From Rusavskia elegans (taxonomy: Eukaryota; Ascomycota; Lecanoromycetes; Teloschistales; Teloschistaceae): DNA of 64,000 nt. The position numbers were made by a program, and so were the translations under genes. The notes under the pieces are model-generated. The model searched no databases, had not been told where the DNA came from, and saw nothing but the letters and a program-made list of their open reading frames with translations. The stretch spans positions 248,001 through 312,000 of the forward strand of contig SAUG01000048.1 of assembly GCA_011316305.1 (NCBI GenBank), written 5' to 3'. Positions 10,187 to 21,292 of the stretch are shown in pieces. Each line of letters starts with the position of its first letter. Positions within the stretch are counted from its first letter, which is position 1.

Positions 10187-13100
10187 ATGGTCAGTCATTC
10201 AAACTCCCAGCTTTGTCATCCGGTAGAAACTGACGAAACCAGAGTAATTCTAGCGGTCAGCGCATTCCCGTCAACAGATTCGGCTTGACTGAGGTCTATT
10301 CCCCTACTCCAACGAAACCAGAGGTCGATGTGGTGTTCGTCCATGGCCTGAACGGCGACCCCCACAATACCTGGACCAGCGAGAACACCAAGATATTCTG
10401 GCCTGCTCAAATCCTTCCGCCCATTCTCGAGGAAGAGAAGGCACGTGTGCTGGTCTACGGCTACGACGCCGACGTCACGAGCTTCACCGATGGCGCCTCA
10501 AAAGACAAGATCCACAACCATGCCGAACATCTAATTGCCGAGTTGGTGGCCAACAGGCGGATCCGGAGGGCAATGGAGCGTCCCATCATCTGGATAGCTC
10601 ATAGCTTGGGAGGCCTTGTGGTCAAAAGGGCCTTGATCTACAGCGCCGAGATCAGAGGCATAAAGATCGAACACCTTCGCTCCGTCTTCGTATCGACATA
10701 TGGGATTCTATTCCTCGGCACCCCACACCATGGCTCCGATATTGCTCAATGGGGAAATCGACTTGAATGGATCTGCTCCGTCATGCTGCCTAAAAAGGTC
10801 ATGGATTCCCAACCTCAACTCATCGATGCGCTCAAGACCAACAATGAGACCTTGCAAAACATCGATCGCCAGTTCATCCAGATCCTGAACCGATTTCACA
10901 TCTATTTCTTTCACGAAGGGAAGCCAACTAATCTCAAGGGAACTTTGAAGTTCGTACGTACCTCCCAGACCTCGTGTGATTATCCATATGGCAGCTGAGT
11001 CTGCCCGACCCGCTATGCAACTCTCGATGTTTGCAATAGTAGTGCTTTGGTGCTCTTTTCTGGTACATATGCTGATCCGATAATCGATCTACAGATAGTC
11101 GACGAAACGTCTGCATCACCAACAGTTCAAGACGTCGAACGCGCTGTCATCCAGGCGGATCACTCGCACATGTGCAAGTTCGAGAACGAGAATGCGCCTG
11201 GCTTCGACCTTGTAGTCGAAGGCATTCAACGCTACGCCGAAGACGCCCCGGCCAAGATCAAAAGAAACTGGGACGCGGAGAACCAAGAGCGAACCGCAGC
11301 GAAGCAGGCGGAAGCAGCTGAGCTATACTCGGGTATGTTATGTCCAGGCCCGGTTTAATCATGTTTTAACAAGGTGCAGCCAGCGTCAAGGACACACCTC
11401 CGCAGAGGCAAACCCCCCGGTCAGACTCCAGCAGTACTTTTGAGAATTCTTCACTAGGTAGGGAACAAAGAGCTTTGCCTCCTACCGTGGGCCACATGGA
11501 GTTTGATAAGCAGTTCGTTGTGGAAGATATTACAAATGATAAGGAGATGGCATGATTAGGTGTGATTCAAAACACAATGTCGCACTGCTGGTTAAAGATT
11601 TGGGCGATGCGCATCTTTATCTTAATGTCGATCCTGATCTATGTTTTGGGAGGATTTTGTGCTGATTTTGGCTTTCTATGTAGGTAACTCATCAAGTAGT
11701 CTTGCCGTCAGCAACTCAAGTCTTGCTATTGGGAACGTCAATCTTGGTACCGAGAAATCCAATGCAAATACCAGCGCAAGCAATAATTCAGCCGTGCAAA
11801 CATCGACACCCTCTGAGCCGTACTTCATTGTACCACCTGGCTTTCGCCCAAACACATTCTTTGTCGGCATGGAGAAGTATGATTTGTTACCAAATAATCG
11901 ATGTTGGTATGGCAACTAATATATCTAATGTAGACAGCTGCAAAATCTCGACCAAAGACTTTTCGATAAAAGAAGGCACGATGGGACGGCGTGTGTTCTT
12001 CTACATGGTCAGCCAGGCGGTGGCAAGTCGCATCTAGCCAGGCAGTATGTGAATAAGAACCGCAAGAAGTTTACCGGAGGAGTATTCTGGATTGTCTCCC
12101 ATCTCAAAGAAGAAAGGTACTGCTTCTACATGTCGGCCAACGGTCAGCAATGTTCTAACATCGATGTATAGAGATCAAGGATACGAAGCCATATTTCAAA
12201 AAGCGGTAGCTGGAGAGTCGCCAGACGCCAGCGCGAAGCTCAATGAAAGTGGCGGCTCTTTCATCGAGTCGGTCAAGGCATGGTTTGAATCAAGACAGGA
12301 ATGGCTCCTTGTCTTCGATGGGTTGAGCGTGGACACCGACGCTGATATAACCGAATTGGCAAGATTTGTGCCAGACAGTCGTAACAGCAGGTACAGCCAA
12401 CTTACAGAGAGCTCGGCGGACCTTCATGGCTGACTTGTACACAGTCTCATCTACGTGTCAAGACAAAGCAATTTGGCATCCAAGCAACGACTTCTCCGAC
12501 CTTCTGCTATTCGAGTGCCTGTGTTGAATGAAGACGACGCAAGGAAATTACTTTTCAAGGAATTACACATGAAAAAGCCTTCGCCAGAAGAGATCAGAAG
12601 CGCGAACAAGCTTGTCAGGCAGGTCGACTGTCTTCCATTGGCAATCAACGCGATCAGCCACCGCATCAATGATTTCCGCGAACCCTTGGTGCGGTATACC
12701 ATGAAATCCTTTTCCACAAATCCCAAGCTTGAGGGCACGTACAACCAGATCTTGGATGACTTACAGCGACGGGGACACATGGAAGCATGGAGTCTTATCA
12801 ATATCCTCGCCTTCTTTGGTCAGCATATCCCAGTGGAGATGCTTCACCTCGGTGTACCGGGTTTACAAGATGTTCATATTCGCTCCACCGAAGGGGGCGG
12901 CAAGCCAGAGCTCAATGTCACTTTTGGGACGCTCATGCGTCACGGTCAGTATGTCAAGCCCTATCTTATATTTGTCTAACACACGCCAGCTTTGCTTGAG
13001 CGAAACGAACCGGAATCAGAGACGTCTTCAAGTCGGGATAGTCTGGTTGAACCCGAGCCTATTGATATGCTGAAGATGTTGGTTTGCTTTACCCAATCAT

Positions 13101-15406
13101 CGTGCTGTCGATGCTGACTTCCAAGATAGCCACAGCGTTGTACAGAGCTTCTGTCGTGATAGTCTGGATGCCAGAAACATGCTTCCCGAGTGGTTGCAGC
13201 ATGCGACTCAGCTGCTGGAGCGATCCTTCCACGCTGCCGATTCTAAGATCAAACAGAAGGACCAGCCTGCACGTGTAAGCGACTACAGGTATTACCTTGT
13301 GAGTCTTTCCATCTTCGAGTTCTCTATTTCTCGACTCCAGGCCTTGATATCCTCCATATCCTAATCAACGGAGCTTACGTTTTTCAGGTTCATTGCAGAC
13401 GATTATATGAGCATGCCATGCACTACGAGAGCAAACGACAAAGTCTTGCCCCAGTCCGTGCGGTACTTGAGCCACTCCTGGAGACTATTGAGACCGAAAT
13501 CAGATCGCTGGAGCCTGGATCTTCACAAGAAAGCATCAATAAAATCTGTCAAGTCTCCATTTTTGACAGAACGACCAGTAGCTCCGACTCAGTCCCATCA
13601 ATACCTTCCGTTAACGAAGCCCGGACTCCTCACAGACCTAGTCCATTACCTTTAGCACATGAGACCCTGTGGGGAACCGACATTCGAAAGCCGTCATTGG
13701 AGTCACCAGCAAGCATCGGAAGTGCTCGAGGGCCACGTATTGCGGGCAATAGCCCATTACAAGCATTCTACGATGATTTAGGGTATGAGAGCGACCAAGA
13801 GACACCTCGCATTACTTCTCAGGCTATGCGTAAGAACATGTCTGAGCGTACCGAGCGACCTCAGACCGCCACAACCAAGGAAACCCATCAAGAGAGCGAG
13901 GGCTGGCAGGTCGTACCCTCCAATAGGCGGTACAGGAAACCACGAGCTGGCCGTGATCTGGGATCCTTCCGGCCCACACCTGCAAGAGCAACGCGAGCAG
14001 AGGTTGACAAGAGGTCCGCCACAGGTACTGTCGCCCGCAATGCAGACCACCGTATGAACAATGACAGCTCGGAAGCTAGAAAAGCCTTGTCAAGAGTCCA
14101 CTCAAGAAGCCCTACACCACCACGCCGAAACCTATCAAGCAACATCACATCATTCTGGCAAAGACGGCCTTTATCGAGTACGAGCAGCTCGCAACGAACA
14201 TGGGCAAACGTTGCTGCTGGCCAAGAGCAACATCCCAGAGTGCAGCCGTTACCGCCGACTCCCGTCCCACCCATCGTCCCTCCTTCGCCAAACCGTCCTT
14301 CAACTCGTCAAGGAAACCCCTTCTCTTCTCCTCTCTCCTCTGAGATCCGCCCAGACAGAGCTTCGGATGAACCGAGTCTGGAGAATAGCACTCACCTATC
14401 GGCAAGATCTGGCTACCATGGCGGTTCGCCCCCAACGCAGCCAACCCCAGCCTACTATCCCTCTCCTGCCCCATACTCTGGCTCGATTCCCCCTCAACCA
14501 CGCTACATCAATAACGATGAGTTCTACAATCCCACCCAAATCATCGGTTCCGATCCGTCTCGTCTCCCCTACACTAATATAGACGACTCTATCTCTCTGT
14601 CCTCGAAACGCCGGCTTCCCTCCGACTTCCATGACTCTTCACCAAGGCCCTACCCCACGACGACAAGCATCACTTCAGCACGAGGTCGATCTCCTTCCCC
14701 GGGTCCAGTCGCCTACCCAGCGTATGAGCCCTACTATCCCAACAGCAACTCTTACCTTCCAGCAGGCTACTACTCCCAACCCATGTCGCGCGACACGAGT
14801 CACCAATCCCACATCTCCGCCACCGAAACAGAACCCGCACATCATCCTACCCCCTCATCCTTCCAAACCCATCATCGACGCAACGCGTCTTTCTCCGTCG
14901 AACCACCTTCCCCGCGCGACCGCTACCCCAACGGTCGCGCCTTACGCAAATCACCACGATCAGACTTCGCGGTTCCCGTCGGTCTCTCATCATCCAACGA
15001 TGTCTCCCGGCATGACCTTAGCCAATCCGTCCCCGGCCTCGGCGGATGGACGATGGACAACCCAAACTACTCGTACTCAATGTCGCGCTCTTCCTCTGGC
15101 CCCGGTGTCGCCGTTGAGGATTCCTCCGGCTATGGTTTGGGCATCGTGCCCTTTGACTGCCAGATACGCTTTGGCGATCATCATCCCTTCAGCGTCGAAG
15201 AGGCGCGAAGAAGGACCATGGAGCTGAAGGGGAGGTTAGCTAGGGATCAAGAATCATCTCGTGATAGAGAACGACGCCGGATAAACCCGAGTGGTATCCC
15301 AAATCCGGATGAGAGGAGCATGATGGGTTATCCGGAGGTGAATCTTATTCCGACACAAAGCAATCCGGAGGCTATGAGGAGGATGGTGGATGAGAGAGGA
15401 AGGTGA
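10187..15406 (+). CDS. STAND NTPase: alpha/beta-hydrolase + NB-ARC + disordered tail
   Basis: NLR-like fungal protein of 1,466 residues. Exons: 10187-10189, 10243-10953, 11095-11332, 11380-11457, 11684-11876, 11934-12116, 12172-12390, 12445-12944, 12990-13077, 13130-13298, 13388-15406. An N-terminal SesB/LipA-like hydrolase (VDVVFVHGLNGDPHNTW; nucleophile elbow AHSLGG, Ser122; FLGTPHHGS) is followed by an NB-ARC domain: P-loop GQPGGGKS at 433-440, Walker B LLVFD ending at Asp518, LIYVSR at 543-548, CLPL at 604-607, then the winged-helix phrase IHSVVQSFCRDSL. No ANK, TPR or WD40 repeats follow. Instead there are ~550 Pro/Ser/Arg-rich, probably disordered residues and a conserved-looking end, LGIVPFDCQIRFGDHHPF. 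Such proteins are candidates for self/non-self recognition or regulated cell death. The start exon is only ATG; the intron at 11458-11683 is the least certain join. Confidence 0.88.
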
Positions 15407-15933
15407 TGAGGGTTTGTATATATATCACTCCTCGGTGTCTTTTGATTTTTCAAGTGTATTTCTCTAGATATACCACTGCATGCGGGGTGTAATCTTGCAT
15501 TTTGGCTTGTCTATGTGGGGCATAGCTGCTCGAAAGATTGGGTTAACAAAAGTCGATTCTATTTGGAGCGAACTCAGATAGACTGCATGCGTGCATACTA
15601 GGTAGATGATTCATAGAATGCATTGTAATCTATTATTATGTCTCTGGCAAGCCTCACCAAAGCTTATATGCGTATATCGAGTTAGGGACTGAGCATGGTT
15701 GGACGTTCACTTGGGATGAAACGGCCCGGCGAGCCAAATATTCAGAGCGTGACAAGAGTCACGAAGATAAGAAGTCATCATAGACAGTCCATACACTACA
15801 TGAGTCATAAAAGACTATTGTTACGAAAGAATATATAAGATCCTTCTTCCGCGAGAAAAAATGATAAAATAACACGACCGAGTACTCTGAACGCATACAT
15901 CCCCAACTCAAGTCTTCGAAATCCAAGAACGCC
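15407..15933. other. Intergenic region
   Basis: 527 bp between the hydrolase/NB-ARC stop and the small ORF at 15934. It has AT-rich stretches of 3' UTR type. No gene or repeat recognised. Confidence 0.5.
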
Positions 15934-16260
15934 ATGGCACCACCATTTATCTTACCTCCAACCGCCAAAGTCTGGCTCATAGTCCTCCGTCTGCACACCA
16001 CTCATCCTTACAGCCGCATCGCTACGATGCTATCCCGCAAATTCGAAATGGATATTTCTGCCGAAGGAGCCGAAGCGATGTACGAATACTACAGTGTAAG
16101 TGGTGATAGGGCGTACACGATGGTTGTGTGGTCGAAGAGGGAGGAAAAGATGATTGGACAGGTGATTAAGGAAGCGGAAAGTGGGCTGAAGGTTACGCTT
16201 GATGTGGAAGGGGAAAGATCATGGAAATTCGATGTGGAGGAGGGGTTGGCGGGCTGGTGA
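15934..16260 (+). CDS. Small hypothetical protein, 108 aa
   Basis: Intronless ORF with start context CGCCATGG, a good Kozak match. The central part, THPYSRIATMLSRKFEMDIS and AEGAEAMYEYYS, reads like two or three helices and could be a helix-turn-helix, but that is only suggestive. The C-terminal third alternates charged and hydrophobic residues (KVTLDVEGERSWKFDVEEG), suggesting strands. No signal peptide or membrane segment. No family recognised. Confidence 0.5.
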   Translation: MAPPFILPPTAKVWLIVLRLHTTHPYSRIATMLSRKFEMDISAEGAEAMYEYYSVSGDRAYTMVVWSKREEKMIGQVIKEAESGLKVTLDVEGERSWKFDVEEGLAGW

Positions 16261-17264
16261 GGGTGTTTTTATTGTGTATTGAGATGGTTTGAATGAAGTC
16301 GTTGCTTTTCGTGGAAGCGTTGAGTTGCTGTGACAAAACAGAGGAAGTGGCTTTGGTGGGCATGATTGTATTCCCATAGCGATACTGTCGGTCCATAAGA
16401 AGTGGGTCTTACCGAACAACAAGTAAACGACATATCATCAAGCGCTCGATAATCATTGACATTGGTGGCATTGAGGACGGCATTAAGCTTTGAGAAATCA
16501 CTACTCAAGATATAACACCACAGTTCTAAGGAGGGTGGGATAGGTGGAATAACGATACGACGCATGGGCCCCATTACAGCAGTAGTTAAAGACACGGAGA
16601 GGAATGCAAGATTTAGAGATAGTGAGTCTGAGACTCATAAAATTCTAGCGAGGAGTTGACTTACTTGGTGAAGACTCCACTTGATCATCGTGAGGGGCCT
16701 TGTTGTCAGTTCATCTATAGTAGCAGGCTTGATCAAGTATCCATCCAGCTACTCGTCTGTAGTATATTCTAGAAGTCCCTAAAGCTGCTTGTGCCGTCCT
16801 ATATTGAATTTCTCCAGCTGTCATCCTCGTAAGTTCAGCTGGAGGGTAAGTCTGACGGCGACTCTGATCTACCCTCCAATTTCCCCTCAAAAGACTTCTC
16901 ATGGTCATATGGGAAAGCTGAGTGAATATGAAGGGGTACGTTTTATGATGAAGAAGGAAAGGGGAAGGAAGTAACAAGATACGAAAATTATACCGACAGA
17001 AGGACGCTAACACCAGTGCGGTTAGCAGTAGGTCTCCATAATTTTGTGTCGAAGTGGGATGAAGAACCCTGCAAAACAATCGTGACACACCCCACTTCAC
17101 TTGGTTAATTATTCATTATTGCCCACAAGTACTTCTTGTTGCTCTTTCTTCTCCAGCAGACCTCTTTACTCACTCAATCAGCTCCTTCAGTTAGTGATTT
17201 CACAAAACTCAGCACGAAATCAGCAAGCCACACCAAGCGAATCTTCCAATTCTCACCAGCAACC
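16261..17264. other. 1-kb intergenic region with weak minus-strand coding trace
   Basis: Upstream of PDAP1. On the minus strand around 16,430-16,640 there is a natural-looking stretch (SLELWCYILSSDFSKLNAVL, then NATNVNDYRALDDMSF) followed by a GTAAGA donor, and around 16,710-16,870 another (TRMTAGEIQYRTAQAALGTS). They could be exons of a small unrecognised gene, but no complete model was found. Confidence 0.25.
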
Positions 17265-18306
17265 ATGCCACCGGGAAATAGAGGACGTGCAGGTACACTC
17301 CTGCTCCGCAGTCATGGCAACGAGGCAATGGCTTACCGAACACCTCAGGAAAGTTTGCCAAACCAACCAGAGGTGGGGGGAAGAAGTTCAGCAAAAATGT
17401 AAGTCGTTCGAAGTAATATTGCAAAATGGGTGGAAGACTGATTCCGTTACGTAGCTCACTCCCTTGGGTATGCCCTCCTGAAAATGCCAGAGCAGCTACG
17501 AACATGGGACTCACGTCTCTTCCCTTGTAATACAGATGCCGATGGCAACCCAGTCAGCATGTGGGCGGTGAGAAGTGCCCTCGCCTTCGTCTCGAACCAT
17601 CCACCTGACAGCTACCCCAGGACCCTCGTGACAAGAAAGAAGCCTCCTCATCCGAAGAAGAAGAGTCTTCCTCCGAAGAAGAGTCCGACACCAACGAGCA
17701 GCTCGAAGAATCATCCATGACCCGTGAACAACGGCGCGCCGCCGCAAAAGCCAAGAAAGAAGCCGCAATCCGTAAGAAAACAAGCAAGCCCGCCGCGCCG
17801 GGCGATCTCCCTACCTCATCGGAAGACGAATCCGAATCAGACGGTGACATTGGGCCCGCAAATCCCAACCACACCGCCAAGTCCCGCTCGCAGGCGGCAG
17901 CGCTTCCTCGCGACCCCGCCGCTGAACCAGCCAAACCTTCCTCGTCCAAGAGTACACCTCTGAGTCAGTTGAGTAGACGGGAGAGAGAGGCAGTGCAGGC
18001 ACAGCAGGCCAAGGAACGATATCAGAAAATGCATGCCGAGGGGAAAACGGACGAGGCGAAGGCGGATTTGGCACGGCTGAGTCTGATCAAGGAGAAGAGG
18101 GAGCAGGAGGCAGCGAGGAGGAAGGCCGAGAAGGAGGAGAAAGAAGAGGCCGAGAAGACGAGGGTGGCGGAGATGGTAAGAACTCCATCAACATCGTTCT
18201 GGAAGAACACCAGCTGATTGCATCGGTGTAGGATGAGCGAGAAAGGAAGAAGCGTGAAGCTGCGTTAGGTGGTGGTGGTGGCCGAGGCGGAAAGAAGAAG
18301 GCTTGA
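17265..18306 (+). CDS. PDAP1: PDAP1/PP28 family phosphoprotein (casein kinase substrate)
   Basis: Homolog of the 28-kDa heat- and acid-stable phosphoprotein, 250 residues. Exons: 17265-17292, 17349-17398, 17455-17467, 17536-17567, 17621-18175, 18232-18306. The start [20 protein letters not shown] is the conserved basic head. A 13-nt micro-exon (CTCACTCCCTTGG) is required to give [16 protein letters not shown]. Next come acidic Ser/Glu clusters ([15 protein letters not shown]), typical casein kinase 2 targets, and then the defining C-terminal block [20 protein letters not shown] with [20 protein letters not shown]. The tail ends [12 protein letters not shown]. Human PDAP1 binds PDGF-A and has been tied to translation and stress responses; the fungal role is not established. 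The 3' end converges with the FHA gene. Confidence 0.93.
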
Positions 18307-18673
18307 AAGGATGCCAATAGGTTGCTCGCAGTATCAATGAGATATGATTGCATGGGGAATCGAACATGACTTGGGTTCTGAATCGGATCAGACCAAGACC
18401 ATTGATTCCCTCTGTGAAACTTTTTGGCACAAGTGTAGCATGGATTGTGTTCGACTCCCACCCACCACGTCTTGGAGTTGTCCTCCTCGTCGGTTCGCAT
18501 ACTTCATCGCTCACCGACAGGACGCACAACCTGGTTGACCACCAAGACGTCAAGTCCCTGCCTGCCAATATGGGTAGACCGCAGCCCCTACCAGCCAAAG
18601 CCTGGCGTATCCCCATCTGCTTGGATGTTGCATCGCCTTGCCCTCAATCCATGCTCTGGTAACCTCGCCAAAT
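18307..18673. other. Convergent 3' intergenic region
   Basis: 367 bp between the convergent ends of PDAP1 (+) and the FHA gene (-). Probably the two 3' UTRs. Nothing else recognised. Confidence 0.5.
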
Positions 18674-19795
18674 TTACTTCGCAACCATCTCCTTCGGCGG
18701 CACCAGCACAACGTATTCCCTACTACTCTCTCCCCACCTCAGCACATCCGCGTGAATCACTTCCACATATCTCCTCCCTTCCACTCTCATACCATTCAGG
18801 AAGCTACCGTTCGCGCTATCCAAATCCAACAGGTATAAGCCAACCCCTCCCCGCTTTTCCCCAAATTCATCCTTCTTCACAACGTGCCGGAACTGTAACA
18901 CCGCATGCTGCTTACTAGCACTGGGATGCTCAACGGGCACATCGGCGACCATTTTCTCACGCCCAAATAGCCAGCATGAACGTTCGTTAAGTGTGAGTTT
19001 CGAGAGGAGATCGCTGGATTTGAAGATGTAGAGGAGGTAGGGTTGGGAAGATGGGGGGAGCCGGGATTCGGGTGGTTCATGGTATTTGAGGACGATAGAA
19101 GTGTTGGCGACAGTGTTGGTTTCGGCGGCTAGAAGGCCCGAGGGGGCGTAGTTGGGCTTTTGCTTCTCGGGCGCTGGAGCGGGCGAGTTGCTGGAGGGTT
19201 TGTCGAGGGTGCTGGAGGTATTTTTGTAGGCGTCGTTCTGGGAGGGGAGGGGGCGATTTGAGCGCTTGGATTTGGGTGGTGGGGATGGTGAGATGGATGG
19301 GCGTCGGTGGGAGCGTTTGTGGCTTCTGGGAGAGCGGAAGTCTGAATGTCTCCGACCGGGGGGTGAAGAGGAAGGGCTGCGGCCGCGTGGGTTACGGCGA
19401 TTGGATTTCTCTGGTCTGTCTTGTGGATGCAGAGAAGGCGATTCACTGTGACAACGTCTTGACCGATGATGGTCTTCCTGTGGTTTTCTTGACCGGGGCG
19501 ACCTACTCCGTGGAGAAGGGCGCCGTCGCTTGGGAGATTTGCTGTAGGATCTACCGCCCCTCATGTTGCGTTTTTGGCCGTATGGGCTTCGTGATCGACT
19601 ATGTCCGCGATAGGGAGATCTCGAGTCGTCCATGTGGTGCTTGCTATGGTCGTTTCTCCAACGGTCACTGCTTCTACTTCTTTCATGGTCGTTCCTACGG
19701 GGACCATCCCGAACACTTCGAGGCACGGGAATTGCGGACATTGAACCCGAAGGATGATTTCGTCGGCCTGTCTGGTCGGGATTGTAACGAGGCAT
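18674..19795 (-). CDS. PML1: FHA-domain protein, SNIP1/Pml1-like (RES complex)
   Basis: Intronless, 373 residues. The first ~190 residues are an RS/SR-rich basic region (RSRSPYGQKRNMRGGRSYSK, SPKRRRPSPRSRSPRS), as in splicing factors. The C-terminal 100 residues are a forkhead-associated domain with all key positions: G278-R279-E280, the Ser294-x2-His297 pair in SASKQHAVLQF, and N329 plus N334-G335 in DSANGSFLNG. RS-rich N-terminus plus C-terminal FHA is the architecture of human SNIP1, plant DAWDLE and yeast Pml1, a subunit of the pre-mRNA retention and splicing (RES) complex that binds phosphothreonine partners in the nucleus. A 212-codon open frame on the opposite strand (19258-19896) is a shadow. 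Assignment to this family is strong. Confidence 0.88.
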   Translation of the reverse strand: MPRYNPDQTGRRNHPSGSMSAIPVPRSVRDGPRRNDHERSRSSDRWRNDHSKHHMDDSRSPYRGHSRSRSPYGQKRNMRGGRSYSKSPKRRRPSPRSRSPRSRKPQEDHHRSRRCHSESPSLHPQDRPEKSNRRNPRGRSPSSSPPGRRHSDFRSPRSHKRSHRRPSISPSPPPKSKRSNRPLPSQNDAYKNTSSTLDKPSSNSPAPAPEKQKPNYAPSGLLAAETNTVANTSIVLKYHEPPESRLPPSSQPYLLYIFKSSDLLSKLTLNERSCWLFGREKMVADVPVEHPSASKQHAVLQFRHVVKKDEFGEKRGGVGLYLLDLDSANGSFLNGMRVEGRRYVEVIHADVLRWGESSREYVVLVPPKEMVAK

Positions 19796-20044
19796 GGCAA
19801 TTTGTTAAAATGCTGGGTGAAATAGTTGAAGGAATCTCGATGTTGAAGCTTGGGCTTGGGGGTTGGGCTTGGGCGCGGAAATCCTTTCCGAGGTAGAAGG
19901 GATGGCCATGAGAGAAAAAAGATATTCTAATGAAACAATTGGGTCACCTCCCACGACAGAATAATTGGCCAGTCTGAAGAGCAATACTTGGCTGGTCGAA
20001 AATTGAGACTTATTGTACATATTTACACCTCATAAATCGAATCT

Positions 20045-21292
20045 CTATTGTCTTCCCCCCAGTGTCATCCAAGGCGCAACATGCTTGGGTATGTTAAACC
20101 CGAATAAACTTGCTGCCCACAGTACCGCGTACAGTATAATTGGACTCAACAGCAATTCTGTGTGCTGTAGGAAGGGTAGCGCTGACACATCGGGAGTGTT
20201 AGCTTTTCTTCTCCACGACGAATTGATAGAGGGGGAAAAGCATTCTGAGGAGGATTGAAGACATACCATTATATCCCAAGAAGAAAATGACGACGTAATA
20301 GCTGAAGGCGACAAGATAAAGGGTGTTACCCAGAAAGAGTGATATCCTAGAACTACCATCAGGAGATCGTTGGACAGACGAGGGGATGGACGATGGAGTA
20401 CCAGTGATCCCCTCTAATGAAATACCACAGCATGAACTGTCCGACATATAAACAGATCCAGACGGGGAAGAAGGCGCGGATAGCGACCTGGTCAAATATA
20501 TCCCATTAGCCGTTCTGCGAAACAAAGTGGTGATGTAGTGGATGGCCTCTTGGATACCACTTACATCAAAACAATACCCGAATTCCAGGTCCTCGGCCTC
20601 TCCATCCCGGCCTCCCCCTTCCTCGCTAAACAGTCCCGGTCTTCTCATTCTAGGTGGCAAGCCTTTACCGCCTGGACCGAGTAACCTCCCAATGAGCAGA
20701 TACGCCAGCGTAGCCATCACGAGAGACGAGAGCAGAAAGTGTACGAAGATGAACATGAGGGTGAGGCGGAGGGTAGGGCCAGCATACCCCTGGGTAGCAA
20801 TACCCCAGGCGATGCCAGTGAGGAGTTGGAAAGACGAGAGCAGGTAAGTGAAGGAAGGGTCGGCAAGGTGGTATGTGTTTTTGGTTTCTGTTGGTGCCAA
20901 GGTCAGGAAGTCAGTCTGCGAATGCAGAAAATACTGAGGTCTTCAGGAGCTGGCACATACGTTTCTGATCATCGCTCAGAGTCAGTCCCAAGATGTAGGA
21001 TTTGGAAAAGAGGGAATCAAACATGATAGTATATCGACCTAAAGACTTTCTTAGGGGCGATGATGAGATGTGTCATTTCCCAAATTGCCATTTCGAAGTC
21101 CATCTGAGGGAATTTGAGAAGTCTACATTCCGCTTCAGCCACATATACTTTTGCTTGCAAACCGAGGGGGGCTGCTTCGGACCTCTTGAAAAATCTCGGC
21201 ATTCGTAGGCCATTGGATCGAGCGGTAGGTGTTGTACCGCCGAAGTTGGAATTACTGCCATGTTGGCGAGGTATCGATATGTGCGGATTCAT
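20045..21292 (-). CDS. UNC50: UNC50/Gmh1 family Golgi membrane protein
   Basis: Multi-pass Golgi membrane protein of 279 residues (yeast Gmh1 273, human UNC50 259). Exons on the minus strand: 21292-21183, 21122-21023, 20964-20961, 20887-20565, 20487-20402, 20346-20267, 20181-20045. Family signatures: RLLKFPQMDFEMAIWEM, APKKVFRSIYYHKQTKNTYH, LADPSFTYLLSSFQLLTGIA, DLEFGYCFDVAIRAFFPVW and WISLFLGNTLYLVAFSYYV then IFFLGYNALPFL. The sequence YYH-KQ-TKN needs a 4-nt exon (AAAC, 20961-20964) between a GATCAG acceptor and a GTATGT donor. The first intron is 60 nt and stop-free, so its removal rests on family similarity (FFKR-LLKF). Gmh1 interacts with ARF exchange factors; the divergent neighbour here encodes a Sec7-domain protein. 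Confidence 0.92.

Noticed and set aside
19258..19896. 212-codon + strand ORF
   Set aside because: It is antisense to the FHA/RS-rich gene; the minus-strand frame has the complete FHA motif set and the + frame is Cys/Trp-rich shadow sequence.
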